From assembly GCA_050180235.1 (NCBI GenBank), contig JBFXEJ010000001.1, forward strand, positions 1 to 64,000: a stretch of 64,000 nucleotides of DNA. Direction: 5' to 3'. The notes beneath the pieces were generated by a model. The model had not been told where the DNA came from. It worked only from the letters and a program-made list of their open reading frames with translations, and did not search any database. The first letter of the stretch is position 1; each line of letters starts with the position of its first letter. The position numbers were made by a program, and so were the translations under genes. This DNA comes from JAABRU01 sp050180235. Lineage in GTDB: Bacteria > Desulfobacterota > Desulfobacteria > Desulfobacterales > Desulfococcaceae. Positions 28,101 through 37,613 of this stretch are shown one piece after another.

Positions 28101-28350
28101 CAGGGAGCAGGAACGGATTCATATGGTGATTCTGGATATGATTATGCCGGAAATGGGCGGGGGAAAGGTATTTGACGGTCTGAAGGAAATCCGGCCGGAT
28201 GTTAAAGTTCTTCTGTCCAGCGGATACAGCATCAACGGAAAGGCAGCCGAAATTATGGCAAGGGGTTGCAAAGGATTTATCCAGAAACCCTTTACCCTGA
28301 AACAGTTGGCCGACAAAGTGAGGGAAGTGCTGGATTCCGGAAAATCTTAA
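25171..28350 (+). CDS. Hybrid sensor histidine kinase (Cache-HAMP-PAS-PAS-HisKA-HATPase-REC)
   Basis: A 1059-residue membrane kinase. TM1 is near residues 10-30, a double-Cache-like periplasmic domain spans to about 340, and TM2 lies near 347-367. HAMP, two PAS domains (about 435-550 and 565-680) and HisKA follow, with H701 in GGIAHDFNNLL. The HATPase domain contains GTGLGLASVYGIVKNHGG. A C-terminal receiver has D989 (VILDMIMPE). The GIAHDFNNLL box is typical of deltaproteobacterial hybrid kinases. It follows the binding-protein gene by 6 nt. The first domain of the chain could itself bind a ligand, so the binding protein may be a co-receptor. The stop is 6 nt before a family C element. Confidence 0.85.
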   Translation: MKQRFPGLLFWHKILLLLSAAIIVLTLGIAFAIRSTLDEAEKEMGRESRAILSRQTENFIEKNVRGQVVTLDVQLNRAKAAARYGAMYLEKYLKHCEPGRMFPEKLLPALFADMNFCSMSWFAPLAGNIRIYPAPDSPESLPDALTFISSPFFPKNVSEPALVSDAILGEVRNVQAVWSEVHVNPFSLSYDLVIDAVAPVFSNGRIHGYMGISISLVSLITQFNHFQAIRSSYTFLMDSRLQLIGASPHARVELSSPEAYAPRGIIDLSLSISPELDTVLRRMALGESSIQQVSIRGEPKYFAYHSLKSADWHFALVVPVEMATAASAQLVRVVENSTRQALERMLYWAGVLLFFSLLAGFLLARQVTAPIRELSLAAKNIASGNFSARVSVRSRDEMNTFARAFNAMTGRIEDMILDLSRINTELSRKNTQLAESEERYRLLVETMNEGLAVLDENTVMIYVNEKLCRMLGRPREEITGSPISRYFDGENLRIYQQEREKRKKGDSSSYEIAWRRKDGQAMPTIISPVPIFDAEGNFKGSFGVITDIRRIRQAEEEVRKSEERFRSLSESSPDIIFTLAADSTFTYLNPAFEALLGYDRETAMGKELAEFVKSGESSIQAIRSISQQKKTVRDLGLTMIHRDGSLRIFHLSAAPNVNSAGEVTGIVGICKDMTEYRRMENQLHQALKMEAIGTLAGGIAHDFNNLLTGILGNISLMLLDTAEDHPHREKLKHMEEYVQSGAGLTRQLLGFARGGKYEIKATDINELIRKSAEMFGRTRKQIQIHFQMEKNVAAVEVDRGQMEQVLLNLFVNAWHAMPEGGDLFLSTENVILEKKYVETYQISPGAYVKISVTDTGVGMDKSVMQRVFEPFFTTRKMGRGTGLGLASVYGIVKNHGGIIHVYSEPGKGSTFTIFLPVSEKLIVREIQTDTGISRGKETLLLIDDEEMIVDVGTHLLRELGYTVLSAQSGQEALNIFRREQERIHMVILDMIMPEMGGGKVFDGLKEIRPDVKVLLSSGYSINGKAAEIMARGCKGFIQKPFTLKQLADKVREVLDSGKS

Positions 28351-28356
28351 ATCTGA

Positions 28357-28598
28357 TACCAATTCTCCATTGAAAATATACTTATGATTCGGTTTCCCAC
28401 AGAGAACACAGAGAGAAAAAACCACAGAGAACACAGAGGAATCAACTCACATTATTGTATAAATTCAATAGCGAATTGGTATTATACAATCCGGAATGCA
28501 AATCCGGAGGAGTGCAAAAATTAAGCGGAGCGGTTTTTTGCACACGCCCAACTGCGGAAAAATTGATAATATTCTATTAAATCAATGGTTAATCGGTA
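28357..28598 (+). mobile_element. MITE family C, composite copy 5 (TGA duplication)
   Basis: Starts TACCAATTCTCC at 28357 and ends AATCGGTA at 28598, flanked by TGA (28354-28356 and 28599-28601). Internally it holds a complete-looking C core ending GAATTGGTA at 28481 and then the right part of the GTGCAAAAA-type C variant. The two have been joined and moved as one unit. It makes up half of the spacer 28351-28882. Confidence 0.7.
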
Positions 28599-28752
28599 TG
28601 AGAGGAGCTGCAATGCCACTGCGTCAGAAGCCTGAAATTCCCGATAAAAGTTTGGCAATCTTAACTAATTCAGAAAACAGTGTAAAATATTCAGTCTGGC
28701 ACTCCGGAAATTTTTTAATCCAATGGCACTGATCCGGCCTGTCTGCAATCAG

Positions 28753-28802
28753 ATAAGCAGGCAAACAAAAGTTTTCGTGTATTCAAAAAACCGGTTTTTT
28801 CC
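28753..28802 (+). repeat. Left arm of 50-bp inverted repeat around AAA-PDDEXK gene 1
   Basis: ATAAGCAGGCAAACAAAAGT and onwards to CCGGTTTTTTCC. The reverse complement is at 30881-30930, with about two differences. Confidence 0.75.
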
Positions 28803-28882
28803 AAAAAATCCGGTTTTTCTGAAAATTTTATGCCCGAAAATTTATGGAACATTACTTATCAGGAAAAAAGGAGTACAAAGCA

Positions 28883-30652
28883 ATGAAAAAACGCATTTTG
28901 TACGCGAATGCCAATTACGAGGAAATCGTAAATGACAACGGTTATTTTGTGGACAAAACACATTATATTGCAAAACTGGAAACTGTGGGAAACCCGGTTT
29001 TCCTGCGTCCCCGGCGTTTCGGCAAATCCCTGTGGTGCCGGATTCTGGAATGTTATTACAATATCAGGCAGAAAGATGATTTTGAAAGGCTGTTCGGCCA
29101 TACCTACATCGGAAAAAATCCCACACCGCTACGGAATTCGTTTTTTGTGCTGCATCTGGATTTTTCCCTTGTGAAACCGGACGGAACAATTGCGGAAATT
29201 GAGCAGAGTTTCAATCATACCTGCAACCTGTGCATGAAAATGATGCTCGGACTGTCCAAAGCATGGTTTCAGGAAAAAATACAGACAGATCTGAAAGCAG
29301 ATGCTTCCGCAAATCTTGAGAGTATAACAAAGTTTATCGGAGAAAACAGTCTTCCTTCCCTGTATGTCATCATTGATGAATACGACAATTTTGCCAACCA
29401 ACTGATTGTCAGCAATAAAGATCATCTGTACCGTGAACTGACACGGGATGACAGTTTTTTCAAAACCTTTTTCAAGACCCTGAAAGAGGGGCGGAAAACC
29501 GGCGCGGTCGCGAATGTGTTCATCACAGGCGTTCTGCCGATCACCATTGATGACATGGCATCGGGATTCAATATAGCCCGTTTCCTCACGCTGCATCCGC
29601 AGTTTGAAAATATGCTCGGATTCACACAGGCTGAGACAGACAGACTGGTCAGTGAAATCTATCAGGACTATGAACTTGATCCGCTGGGCCGCAGAGAGGT
29701 GAATGAGATCATCAGAATCCATTACAACGGGTATCATTTTGTGAATCCCCAGGGCGAGGCGGTTTACAACCCGACCATTCTGATGAATTTTCTTGTGGAA
29801 TTCTGTGAAAACAGGGTTATTCCCGAATTTCTGACAGACATGAATCTGCGCACGGATATTATGTGGGTCAGACGGATTACAGGCGCAAATCCGCAGAACA
29901 CAGAGGAATTTGTGAACAGACTGACAGCAGAAAACACTGTTCCATATGACAGAAATTTTCTCACCGCCAAATTCAGCATGTTCCAGTTTTTTGAAAAAGG
30001 CTTTTATCCGATCTCCTTTTTTTATCTGGGAATGCTGACCCGGCAGGATGACTTTTACCTGAAACTTCCGAACCTGAACATGCGCCAGATTTTTGCGGAA
30101 TATTTCAATGAGATTCACCGCATTGATGTTTCCACAAAATACGCGGAGATGATGCAGGGATTTGTGAACACCCTGAATCTGCCCCGGCTGTTTGCGGATT
30201 ACTGGGAACTGTACGTCTCCCAACTGCCGGAGGCCATCTTTCAGCAGGTGAATGAGAATTTCTACCGCACCACCTTTTTTGAACTGTGCAGCCGTTATCT
30301 TTCCCGATGGTTCATATGGAATGTGGAAAGATCCTATCCCAAAGGGAAAACCGATCTGGAGTTTGTGGGAAAATATCACGAAGAATTCGCGGGTGTGAGA
30401 ATTGTGATCGAATTCAAATATTATTCCAATGCGGAACTGAAAAAAATGAAAACCACTGTGAAAAAATTCAGATTGCGAAAAGAGGACACTGTTCAGATTG
30501 CGGGATACACAGAGGGACTGAAACAGGAATATCCCGAAGCAAAGGTTTCGCAGTATGTGATTTACTGTTTCGGAAATCAGGGGTTCCGGGTGTTTGAAGT
30601 GAAATCTCTTCCGGAAAAGACAGATTTGACAGTGGAGATGCAAAACGGCTGA
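28883..30652 (+). CDS. AAA-ATPase-like / PDDEXK_9 protein, copy 1
   Basis: A 589-residue protein of the family formerly called DUF1703: an N-terminal AAA-ATPase-like domain joined to a PD-(D/E)XK nuclease. The P-loop-like sequence is RPRRFGKS (K48), Walker B-like VIIDEYDN (D165), and the nuclease residues D491 (KTDLEF) and E510/K512 (IEFK). Such proteins occur in many copies in Bacteroidota and Desulfobacterota; their role is not established and mobile or conflict-related functions are suspected. The start follows AAGGAG at 9 nt. The gene is flanked by inverted 50-bp arms and by family C elements on both sides. Two paralogues are at 38.0 and 44.6 kb. Confidence 0.8.
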   Translation: MKKRILYANANYEEIVNDNGYFVDKTHYIAKLETVGNPVFLRPRRFGKSLWCRILECYYNIRQKDDFERLFGHTYIGKNPTPLRNSFFVLHLDFSLVKPDGTIAEIEQSFNHTCNLCMKMMLGLSKAWFQEKIQTDLKADASANLESITKFIGENSLPSLYVIIDEYDNFANQLIVSNKDHLYRELTRDDSFFKTFFKTLKEGRKTGAVANVFITGVLPITIDDMASGFNIARFLTLHPQFENMLGFTQAETDRLVSEIYQDYELDPLGRREVNEIIRIHYNGYHFVNPQGEAVYNPTILMNFLVEFCENRVIPEFLTDMNLRTDIMWVRRITGANPQNTEEFVNRLTAENTVPYDRNFLTAKFSMFQFFEKGFYPISFFYLGMLTRQDDFYLKLPNLNMRQIFAEYFNEIHRIDVSTKYAEMMQGFVNTLNLPRLFADYWELYVSQLPEAIFQQVNENFYRTTFFELCSRYLSRWFIWNVERSYPKGKTDLEFVGKYHEEFAGVRIVIEFKYYSNAELKKMKTTVKKFRLRKEDTVQIAGYTEGLKQEYPEAKVSQYVIYCFGNQGFRVFEVKSLPEKTDLTVEMQNG

Positions 30653-30733
30653 CAGTCTCTATTTAACCGCAGAGCAGCGCAGCGTTTTCACAGAGTGACA
30701 CAGAGTTTTTTCTGCTGTGAAATTCGGGTTTAA

Positions 30734-30869
30734 TACCGATTCGCCATTGATTTTATACAATGCGGAATGCAAATACGGAGGAGTGCAAAAATTAAGCGGA
30801 GCGGTTTTTTGCACACGCTCAAATGCGGAAAAACTGACAATACTGTATCAAATCAATGGAAAATTGGTA
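30734..30869 (+). mobile_element. MITE family C, copy 6 (TAA duplication)
   Basis: 136 bp from TACCGATTCGCCATTG to AAAATTGGTA, flanked by TAA (30731-30733 and 30870-30872). It contains one GTGCAAAAATTAAGCGG unit. It lies in the 419-bp spacer 30653-31071. Confidence 0.8.
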
Positions 30870-30880
30870 TAAAGTTTTCC

Positions 30881-30930
30881 GGAAAAACCGGATTTTTTGA
30901 ATACACGAAAACTTTTGTTTGCCTGCTTAT
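30881..30930 (-). repeat. Right arm of 50-bp inverted repeat
   Basis: Reverse complement of 28753-28802. The two arms are about 2.1 kb apart and enclose AAA-PDDEXK gene 1 together with one family C element. Confidence 0.75.
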
Positions 30931-31071
30931 TCTGTTTTTGTTTACAATATCCTGTTTTGATACTATTTGTTACAGAAAAACAGGAGTACCAGTCTTGTTT
31001 CAGACTGAAATTTTATTTTAATTTATCAAATTAAATTCAGCAGGTTCACTTGATACCAGAAAGGGCTTGAA

Positions 31072-34000
31072 ATGGAAAATTCATCATTATCAGATTTGCT
31101 GCATGAGGCATCCGTTTATTTGGTGCGGTATTTGGAAAAAATTCTTCCGGGGCTTTTCAATGACTGGTGGAAAGATGGAGTAATGAATACGCTGTCCTAT
31201 CAGCAGCAGAGACGGCTTGAACAGCAGGGCATAAACGCACTCGGCGGTTTGGATCTGGCTGCATTGCTTCGGGTACTGGATCAGAACTGGTATAACATTT
31301 CATCAAAAATGAATTATTCTCCTGAAACCCGGCATTTTGTGAAAGAAATGCAGACTGTCCGCAACCGCTGGGCGCATGTGGGAGCAGAAGGATTCAATGC
31401 TGAGGATATTTACCGGGATATGGATACATTGCAAAGGTTTTCGGAAGTAATGGAAGCAGATGATGGATTTATTGAAAATATAAGAAAAATCAAGAAAAAT
31501 CTGATTGTTGAGAATACAGTATCCTCTCATGGGAAAACAGGTTCAGATCATTCTGAGTTTACTGTCGGGCAAATTGTCTGCTTAAAAGCTGATCCTTCTG
31601 TCACCGGAGCAGTGATCGGTGTTTTACCGGGGCAGCCGGAAAACCGGTATATTGTATTTCAGAATGGTAAACAGATTCCCTGCTATGCTTCCCAACTGAA
31701 GGCAGAAGAAAAAACAGGGATTGAATTGACCTCACTTGCAGAATTTCATGCGCATCTGAGCGCGCTGCAGATTCGTCATCCAAGTCTTTCTGCTCTGTAT
31801 TCTCTGAATTCTGCCAGAATCAGTTTTATTCCCTACCAGTTCCGTCCGGTTTTGAAATTTATCCGGGCTGAAAGACCGCGTATGCTGATTGCGGACAGTT
31901 TGGGGATCGGAAAAACCATTGAAGCTGGGCTGATTCTTCGGGAACTTCAGGCCCGCCGGGACATCAAATCTGTTTTGATTATCTGTACAAAACCGCTGAT
32001 TGTGGAACGCAAATGGGAAATTGAAATGAAGCGTTTTGATGAACGCTTTATCCCATTGGATGGAAAAACGCTCCGTTATTGCATACGTGAACATGATTTG
32101 GGCGGTGTATGGCCGGATCAGTATCAAAAAATCATGCTGCCCTATTCGCTGCTGGATGAAGATTTGCTGAAGGGCAGGAAAAACGGAAAGGGATTGCTGG
32201 AGTTGGACCCGCCCCCGCGTTTTGACCTGGTGATAGTGGATGAAGCGCACCATATCCGAAACCCTGAAACTTTTTCACATAAAGGTGTCCGCTTTTTCTG
32301 CGATCATGCGGAAGCTGTATTGTTTCTGACAGCAACGCCTGTTCAGTTGGGAAGCAATGATCTGTTTGTATTACTGAATATGCTGCGTCCGGATTTGATT
32401 ATAGATGAAAAAAGTTTTGAACATATGGCCGCACCGAATCCCCATATCAACCGGGCCATTGATTATGCACGGTCACAGATTCCGGACTGGCAGGACAAAA
32501 TGAAATCAGAACTGAATCAGGCTGCGCAGACCCCCTGGGGAAAATCCATCTTTCCGAACAAACCTGAGTATTGTCAGATTGATTCTCTGCTGAAAAAAAA
32601 CAGTATGTCCGATGCGGAAAGAATTTCCTGTATCAGTGCAATGGAAAGGCTTTATACGTTTTCAGACATGCTCAACCGAACCCGGAGATGCGATATAGGA
32701 AATTTTACCATCCGCAAGCCGCAGACGGTTCTTGCTGAATTTACACCGCAGCAGCGGCAGCTTCATGATGATCTGATGCAGGTGCAGGCAGATATTCTTT
32801 CCCGTTTGCACGGGGATAAAAACATAATATTCATGATGACGACCATACGGCGGCAGGCAGCGAGTTGTCTTTTCGGACTTATCCCCATGCTGGAGGATAT
32901 TTTAACTCGGAAAATGGATGATCTGGCTTTGCATGAAGCGAATGATACCGGTAATATGCCGGAAGGCACAGACATCGGCAAACCCGGGGAAAGGATTCTT
33001 GAACAGATTCTGAATGTTTTATCCCAGTCAGAAAAATTGGATTCGCATGATCCGAAACTGGAGCAGTTGCGGACAATTATCAAAGACAAACAAAATATGC
33101 CGAATAACAAAATCATGGTATTCAGCAGCTTCCGGCATACACTGGCTTATCTGCTGGCAAATCTGAAAACAGACGAATTCCGGGTGGCGGTAATTCACGG
33201 CGGTGTCGCTGATGAAGAACGTCTGGCCCTGCGCAAACGCTTTGAACTTGAGAGAAATCAGGAAGAAGCCATTGATGTGATGCTGTTTTCCGAGGTCGGA
33301 TGTGAAGGGCTGGATTATCAGTTCTGTGATTGTATGGTAAATTATGATATTCCCTGGAATCCCATGAAAATTGACCAGAGAATCGGCAGGATTGATCGGC
33401 AGGGGCAGCGCAGTGAAACCGTGGCGATTTATAATTTTATCACACCGGGAACAGTGGATGCGGATATTTATCGGCGGTGTCTGGAACGCATCGGTGTATT
33501 TCAGAGAGCTTTGGGCGGAAATGAGGAAATTTTGGGTAACATCGCCAAAGAACTGAAAGATGTGGCTGAAAGTTTTTCTCTGACTCAGGAAGAACAGGAT
33601 GAAAAATTCCGCAGGATAGCTGATAACAATATCCGCCTGATTCAGGAACAGGAAGCATTGGAAGAAAGACAGGCTGAACTTTTCGGTTTGCGGGTTGATA
33701 CTGACCGGTATCGCCAGGAAGTTGAAAAGGCTTCAAGTTACTGGCTGTCTCCGTCATCTGTTCACAATCTGCTTTCCCTGTATCTGAAAAATATATTGGG
33801 TCAGGAACAGGATTGTATTTTAGGAGAAAAAGAGGTAAAAACGCTGAGATTGTCTCAGGAAGTCCGTGACCGCTTATTGCGGGATTTTCAATTATTGCAG
33901 CGGCAGAGTTCCGAAATATACCGGAATTGGGAAAAATGGCTCAAGGGCAGTCATCGGAATCTGAAAATCACGTTTGATGCAAAATGTGCTTCGGAAAATC

Positions 34001-34611
34001 CCGATGCGGTTTTTCTTATGCCGGTTCATCCCCTTATCCGGCAGGCAGCAGCGGGATTTGAGAAAGATGATGCAGTTATTACCGCATTTTCAGTGGCAGC
34101 CAGGGAAATACTTTCGGGAGATTATCCTTTTGCCATTTATCAATGGCGGTTTTTCGGCATTCGGGATGATCTTGTGCTGCAGGCTGTCTGCAATGATCCG
34201 GATATAAGCAGCCGTTTTTTCGATCTTCTTGAAAAAGGTCGGTCTTTGAACATTGAAAAGGAAAAAATACCGGGTACGGAAGTTTTTGATTCTCTGGATG
34301 TCCGGCATTATGAATTATGGGTAAAAGCCAAAGAGGATCATATTGCGCAGACCCGGCAGATTGCAAATTACCGAAAGGAAAGCCTGAATACCAGTCATAA
34401 AGCCCGTTTGAATCTGATCAGAGAACAGTTTTCACAGGCCACAAATGAAAAAATCCGGAAAATGCGTCAGGCTCAGATGGATAACGCAGAAGCGGATTAT
34501 GGCCGCCGGATTCAGGAGATTGATGCGGCAATAGCAAAAGCGGATATAGTTGCGTCTGTGGTGGGTTTTGGGATTATCAGGATTACAGAGGAGAATAAAA
34601 ATGTCCAGTAA
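31072..34611 (+). CDS. Swt1-type HEPN plus SNF2-family helicase
   Basis: A 1179-residue protein. Residues about 1-125 resemble the Swt1-like HEPN domain (VRNRWAHVG at the RNase-type motif), then a short beta module. A SNF2/DEAD superfamily-2 helicase follows: Walker A ADSLGIGKT (K281), DEAH at 390-393, SAT-like LTATP, helicase-C with SSFRHT and arginine-finger region GRIDRQGQR. A long helical tail follows (from about 850). SNF2 helicases with such tails are central parts of DISARM (drmD) and related defence systems. The gene overlaps the next by 11 nt. It is probably the motor of a multi-gene defence system with the following ATPase and possibly the large methyltransferase at 39.8 kb. Confidence 0.8.
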   Translation: MENSSLSDLLHEASVYLVRYLEKILPGLFNDWWKDGVMNTLSYQQQRRLEQQGINALGGLDLAALLRVLDQNWYNISSKMNYSPETRHFVKEMQTVRNRWAHVGAEGFNAEDIYRDMDTLQRFSEVMEADDGFIENIRKIKKNLIVENTVSSHGKTGSDHSEFTVGQIVCLKADPSVTGAVIGVLPGQPENRYIVFQNGKQIPCYASQLKAEEKTGIELTSLAEFHAHLSALQIRHPSLSALYSLNSARISFIPYQFRPVLKFIRAERPRMLIADSLGIGKTIEAGLILRELQARRDIKSVLIICTKPLIVERKWEIEMKRFDERFIPLDGKTLRYCIREHDLGGVWPDQYQKIMLPYSLLDEDLLKGRKNGKGLLELDPPPRFDLVIVDEAHHIRNPETFSHKGVRFFCDHAEAVLFLTATPVQLGSNDLFVLLNMLRPDLIIDEKSFEHMAAPNPHINRAIDYARSQIPDWQDKMKSELNQAAQTPWGKSIFPNKPEYCQIDSLLKKNSMSDAERISCISAMERLYTFSDMLNRTRRCDIGNFTIRKPQTVLAEFTPQQRQLHDDLMQVQADILSRLHGDKNIIFMMTTIRRQAASCLFGLIPMLEDILTRKMDDLALHEANDTGNMPEGTDIGKPGERILEQILNVLSQSEKLDSHDPKLEQLRTIIKDKQNMPNNKIMVFSSFRHTLAYLLANLKTDEFRVAVIHGGVADEERLALRKRFELERNQEEAIDVMLFSEVGCEGLDYQFCDCMVNYDIPWNPMKIDQRIGRIDRQGQRSETVAIYNFITPGTVDADIYRRCLERIGVFQRALGGNEEILGNIAKELKDVAESFSLTQEEQDEKFRRIADNNIRLIQEQEALEERQAELFGLRVDTDRYRQEVEKASSYWLSPSSVHNLLSLYLKNILGQEQDCILGEKEVKTLRLSQEVRDRLLRDFQLLQRQSSEIYRNWEKWLKGSHRNLKITFDAKCASENPDAVFLMPVHPLIRQAAAGFEKDDAVITAFSVAAREILSGDYPFAIYQWRFFGIRDDLVLQAVCNDPDISSRFFDLLEKGRSLNIEKEKIPGTEVFDSLDVRHYELWVKAKEDHIAQTRQIANYRKESLNTSHKARLNLIREQFSQATNEKIRKMRQAQMDNAEADYGRRIQEIDAAIAKADIVASVVGFGIIRITEENKNVQ

Positions 34612-37600
34612 TTATAATCAAATCAGGAAAGATAATATAAAAGAATATGGGGAGGGAACACGTCATCTGGCTTTTTTTGACAGACTTTATTCAGACAGAA
34701 CCCATTTTATCTTTGAATTGCTTCAAAATGCTGAGGATGCCGGAGCAAAAAAAATCCGATTTGGTCTTTTCCAAAACAGATTAGAAATCATGCACGATGG
34801 ACGTTTATTTAATGAAAAGGATGTCCGTGGCGTTTGCGGAGTTGGTGAAAGCACTAAATCTGACGATTTGACGCAGATCGGGAAATTCGGTATCGGTTTC
34901 AAATCGGTCTATGCCTTTACCCTGTCTCCGGAAATTCATTGTGGGGATGAACATTTTAAAATCGAAAGCTATGTGAGACCTTATTTGATAGAGTCTAAAA
35001 CTGCTATTGATGCTTCATGGACTACGCTTTTTATCATTCCTTTTGATCGGGCAGATATTCCCGCTTCAACCGCTTTTCATGAAATCGGAAACAGGTTAAA
35101 ATCATTAAATGTTTATACGCTTCTTTTTCTTAGAAACATAGAGGAAATCGCTTGGCATATCGAAAATGAATCAGAAGGCGTCTATTTGCGGGAAATAGAG
35201 AAAAATGAGAATTATCGTCGTGTAAGTTTGTTGGGTCAGGATGGCAATGAGATTGAAGAAGATTGGCTTGTTTTTGAACGCCCGATCAAACTTCATGAAA
35301 TAAATCGGTCAGTCTGTGTTGAAGTGGCCTATAAAATTGTTACTGATGAAAAAGGAACGCAGCATATTGAAAAAGTACTGGAATCACCGTTGATCGTATT
35401 TTTCCCTACAGACAAACAGACACATCTCGGATTTCTGATTCAGGGGCCGTACAGAACAACACCGGCGCGTGATAATATTCCCCCAAATGATGAATGGAAC
35501 AAAAGACTTGTTCAGGAGACAGCAGAACTAGTAGTGGATTCACTCTTTATAATAAAAGAATTGGGATTACTGAATGTTACGTTTCTCCAAACCCTTCCGA
35601 TTCGTTCTGAAAATTTCAGAGTGGACAGCATGTTTCGCCCTGTTTATGATACCATTCGCGCTGCGTTTCTTAAACAACCTCTTTTGCCTACTCAGGATGG
35701 TTTTTTTGTTCCAGCCTATCAAGCCAAAATTGCTGAGTCTAAAGATTTACGGAATCTGCTATCCTCTGAAAACCTTCAGATAATATTAAATAATGATACT
35801 TATTCTGATGTTCGTTGGCTACATGAAAACATTACTAACCGGAATACTGTTGATTATCTAAAAAATGAACTTAAAATTGAGGAGATAACTTCTGAATCTT
35901 TTGTGCGAAAAATAACATCAAAATTCATTGAGATCCAGACAGATGAATGGATTATAAAATTTTATTCATATCTCATTGATGATCGTGAATCGCTTTGGCG
36001 AAGACCACATTGGAATGGTGATAAAAGCGAAATTTTACGTTATAACCGTCCTATTATCCGTCTTAATAATGGAAAACACATTTCACCATTCAATAAAACT
36101 GAAACAGGGGAATTGCCTAATGCATGTATACCATCTGGCGATGAAACCGATTTTGATTTTCCCATCGTTAAAATTGAAATTGCTCAAAATAAACAAGCGT
36201 TAGAGTTTCTAAAAAAAGTCGGCTTGACCGAACCGGACGTGGTTGATGAAGTTATTGATAAAATATTACCTGCCTACACAACAGGTAATAATATTTCAGA
36301 TGAAGATCATAAACGTGATATTTTTAAAATTTTCAAAGCATTAAAAATAAATTCTGAAGAAAAAAAACAACGTCTTATTGTAGCAATCAAAAATACCTCA
36401 TGTCTTTATGCGGTTAATGCTGGAACTGGTGAACAGAGACTCAAAAAATCTATCGAAATATACTTTCAATCACCCCAATTAAATGAGTATTTCAGCAATA
36501 ATTCATCAGCTTGGCTACTTGATTCAAGATACCATCCTGATATTGATGAATTATATTCACTATTGAATATTCATGGTAAGCCTAAATTATCCCATGAAAA
36601 TCCAAACTATGCTAACCATGTTATAATTACAAAATTTCGGGGGCGACATGAACGAGGAATAGACGGCTTCGATCCAGATTGCTCTATGGACGGAATTGAA
36701 CATGTATTAAAATCCATTAGTCGCTCCAAATCAGCTTATATTTGGAACAATTCGTTAAAATTTTCGAAATATATCAAAGGAAAAATTGAATCTTCCTCAA
36801 GACAGAATTTTAAAGAAAGCAAAATCCATCAGGCATTTTCAAAATTTGGAAACCTTTTAATTAACAATGCTTGGCTCCCAGACCGCAACGGTAATTTCCA
36901 TATCCCTTCCGAACTTTCCCTTTCCGACCTTCCGGATGAATTTGAAACTGAAAGCATTGAATCCCGAAAACTTGCTGAAATATTAGGCCTTAAAAAAGAT
37001 ATTGAGCAGGAATTTCTTTCTCAACTTCCTGAAGAAAAGCGAAAAAAAATCGAACTGATTGAACAAATTCCTCTGGAAAAACTGGAAGAATTGGCAACAT
37101 CTTTGAAAAGACCTTCTTTCCCGGAAAAATCTGTATCCAATCCCGAACGCCGAAGCAGGAAAGTGGAGGAGTATGTTCAATCCGCTATTCCCAAAGAGTC
37201 TGAAATACGAAAACGGGCTGTCCGTATCTCAGAGCATGAAGCGAAAGAATTGGCGAAAACATCTTTAAGGATTCTTTACACGAATGATAATGACCAGATG
37301 ATTTGCCAAATATGTAAACAAGAAATGCCATTCAAATATTCCAATGGAGACTATTATTTTGAAACAGTTCAATGTATCCGGAATGTGGGGTATGAATATG
37401 ATGTAAATTATCTCGCACTTTGTCCCACCTGTTCAGCGAAATATCGTTGTGTAAGAGAAACCGATGATGAAAATATCAAGAAAAGATTTGTTAATGATGG
37501 GGAATTAGAAATTCCTGTTATCTTGGCGGGAAAAAATGAAACAATACAGTTTGTAGAACAACATTTCCACGATTTGAAAATCGTGCTGAAAAATGAGTAA
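34601..37600 (+). CDS. Sacsin/Hsp90-like GHKL ATPase with zinc-ribbon C-terminus
   Basis: A 999-residue protein. The N-terminal GHKL ATPase has ELLQNAEDAGA (N43), MHDGRLF and GKFGIGFKSVYAFT near residue 100, as in sacsin/Hsp90-type proteins of defence islands. The middle is a long region of unclear fold whose DNA becomes AT-rich (about 35.6-36.9 kb). The C-terminus has CQICKQEM and CPTCSAKYRC, a likely zinc-binding site of HNH/zinc-ribbon type. The start at 34601 follows GAGGAG and lies inside the helicase gene end, so the pair is coupled. ATPases of this kind are seen next to SNF2 helicases and methylases in helicase-methylase-ATPase style defence systems. Confidence 0.75.
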   Translation: MSSNYNQIRKDNIKEYGEGTRHLAFFDRLYSDRTHFIFELLQNAEDAGAKKIRFGLFQNRLEIMHDGRLFNEKDVRGVCGVGESTKSDDLTQIGKFGIGFKSVYAFTLSPEIHCGDEHFKIESYVRPYLIESKTAIDASWTTLFIIPFDRADIPASTAFHEIGNRLKSLNVYTLLFLRNIEEIAWHIENESEGVYLREIEKNENYRRVSLLGQDGNEIEEDWLVFERPIKLHEINRSVCVEVAYKIVTDEKGTQHIEKVLESPLIVFFPTDKQTHLGFLIQGPYRTTPARDNIPPNDEWNKRLVQETAELVVDSLFIIKELGLLNVTFLQTLPIRSENFRVDSMFRPVYDTIRAAFLKQPLLPTQDGFFVPAYQAKIAESKDLRNLLSSENLQIILNNDTYSDVRWLHENITNRNTVDYLKNELKIEEITSESFVRKITSKFIEIQTDEWIIKFYSYLIDDRESLWRRPHWNGDKSEILRYNRPIIRLNNGKHISPFNKTETGELPNACIPSGDETDFDFPIVKIEIAQNKQALEFLKKVGLTEPDVVDEVIDKILPAYTTGNNISDEDHKRDIFKIFKALKINSEEKKQRLIVAIKNTSCLYAVNAGTGEQRLKKSIEIYFQSPQLNEYFSNNSSAWLLDSRYHPDIDELYSLLNIHGKPKLSHENPNYANHVIITKFRGRHERGIDGFDPDCSMDGIEHVLKSISRSKSAYIWNNSLKFSKYIKGKIESSSRQNFKESKIHQAFSKFGNLLINNAWLPDRNGNFHIPSELSLSDLPDEFETESIESRKLAEILGLKKDIEQEFLSQLPEEKRKKIELIEQIPLEKLEELATSLKRPSFPEKSVSNPERRSRKVEEYVQSAIPKESEIRKRAVRISEHEAKELAKTSLRILYTNDNDQMICQICKQEMPFKYSNGDYYFETVQCIRNVGYEYDVNYLALCPTCSAKYRCVRETDDENIKKRFVNDGELEIPVILAGKNETIQFVEQHFHDLKIVLKNE

Positions 37601-37613
37601 AGGAGAAAAAGAC

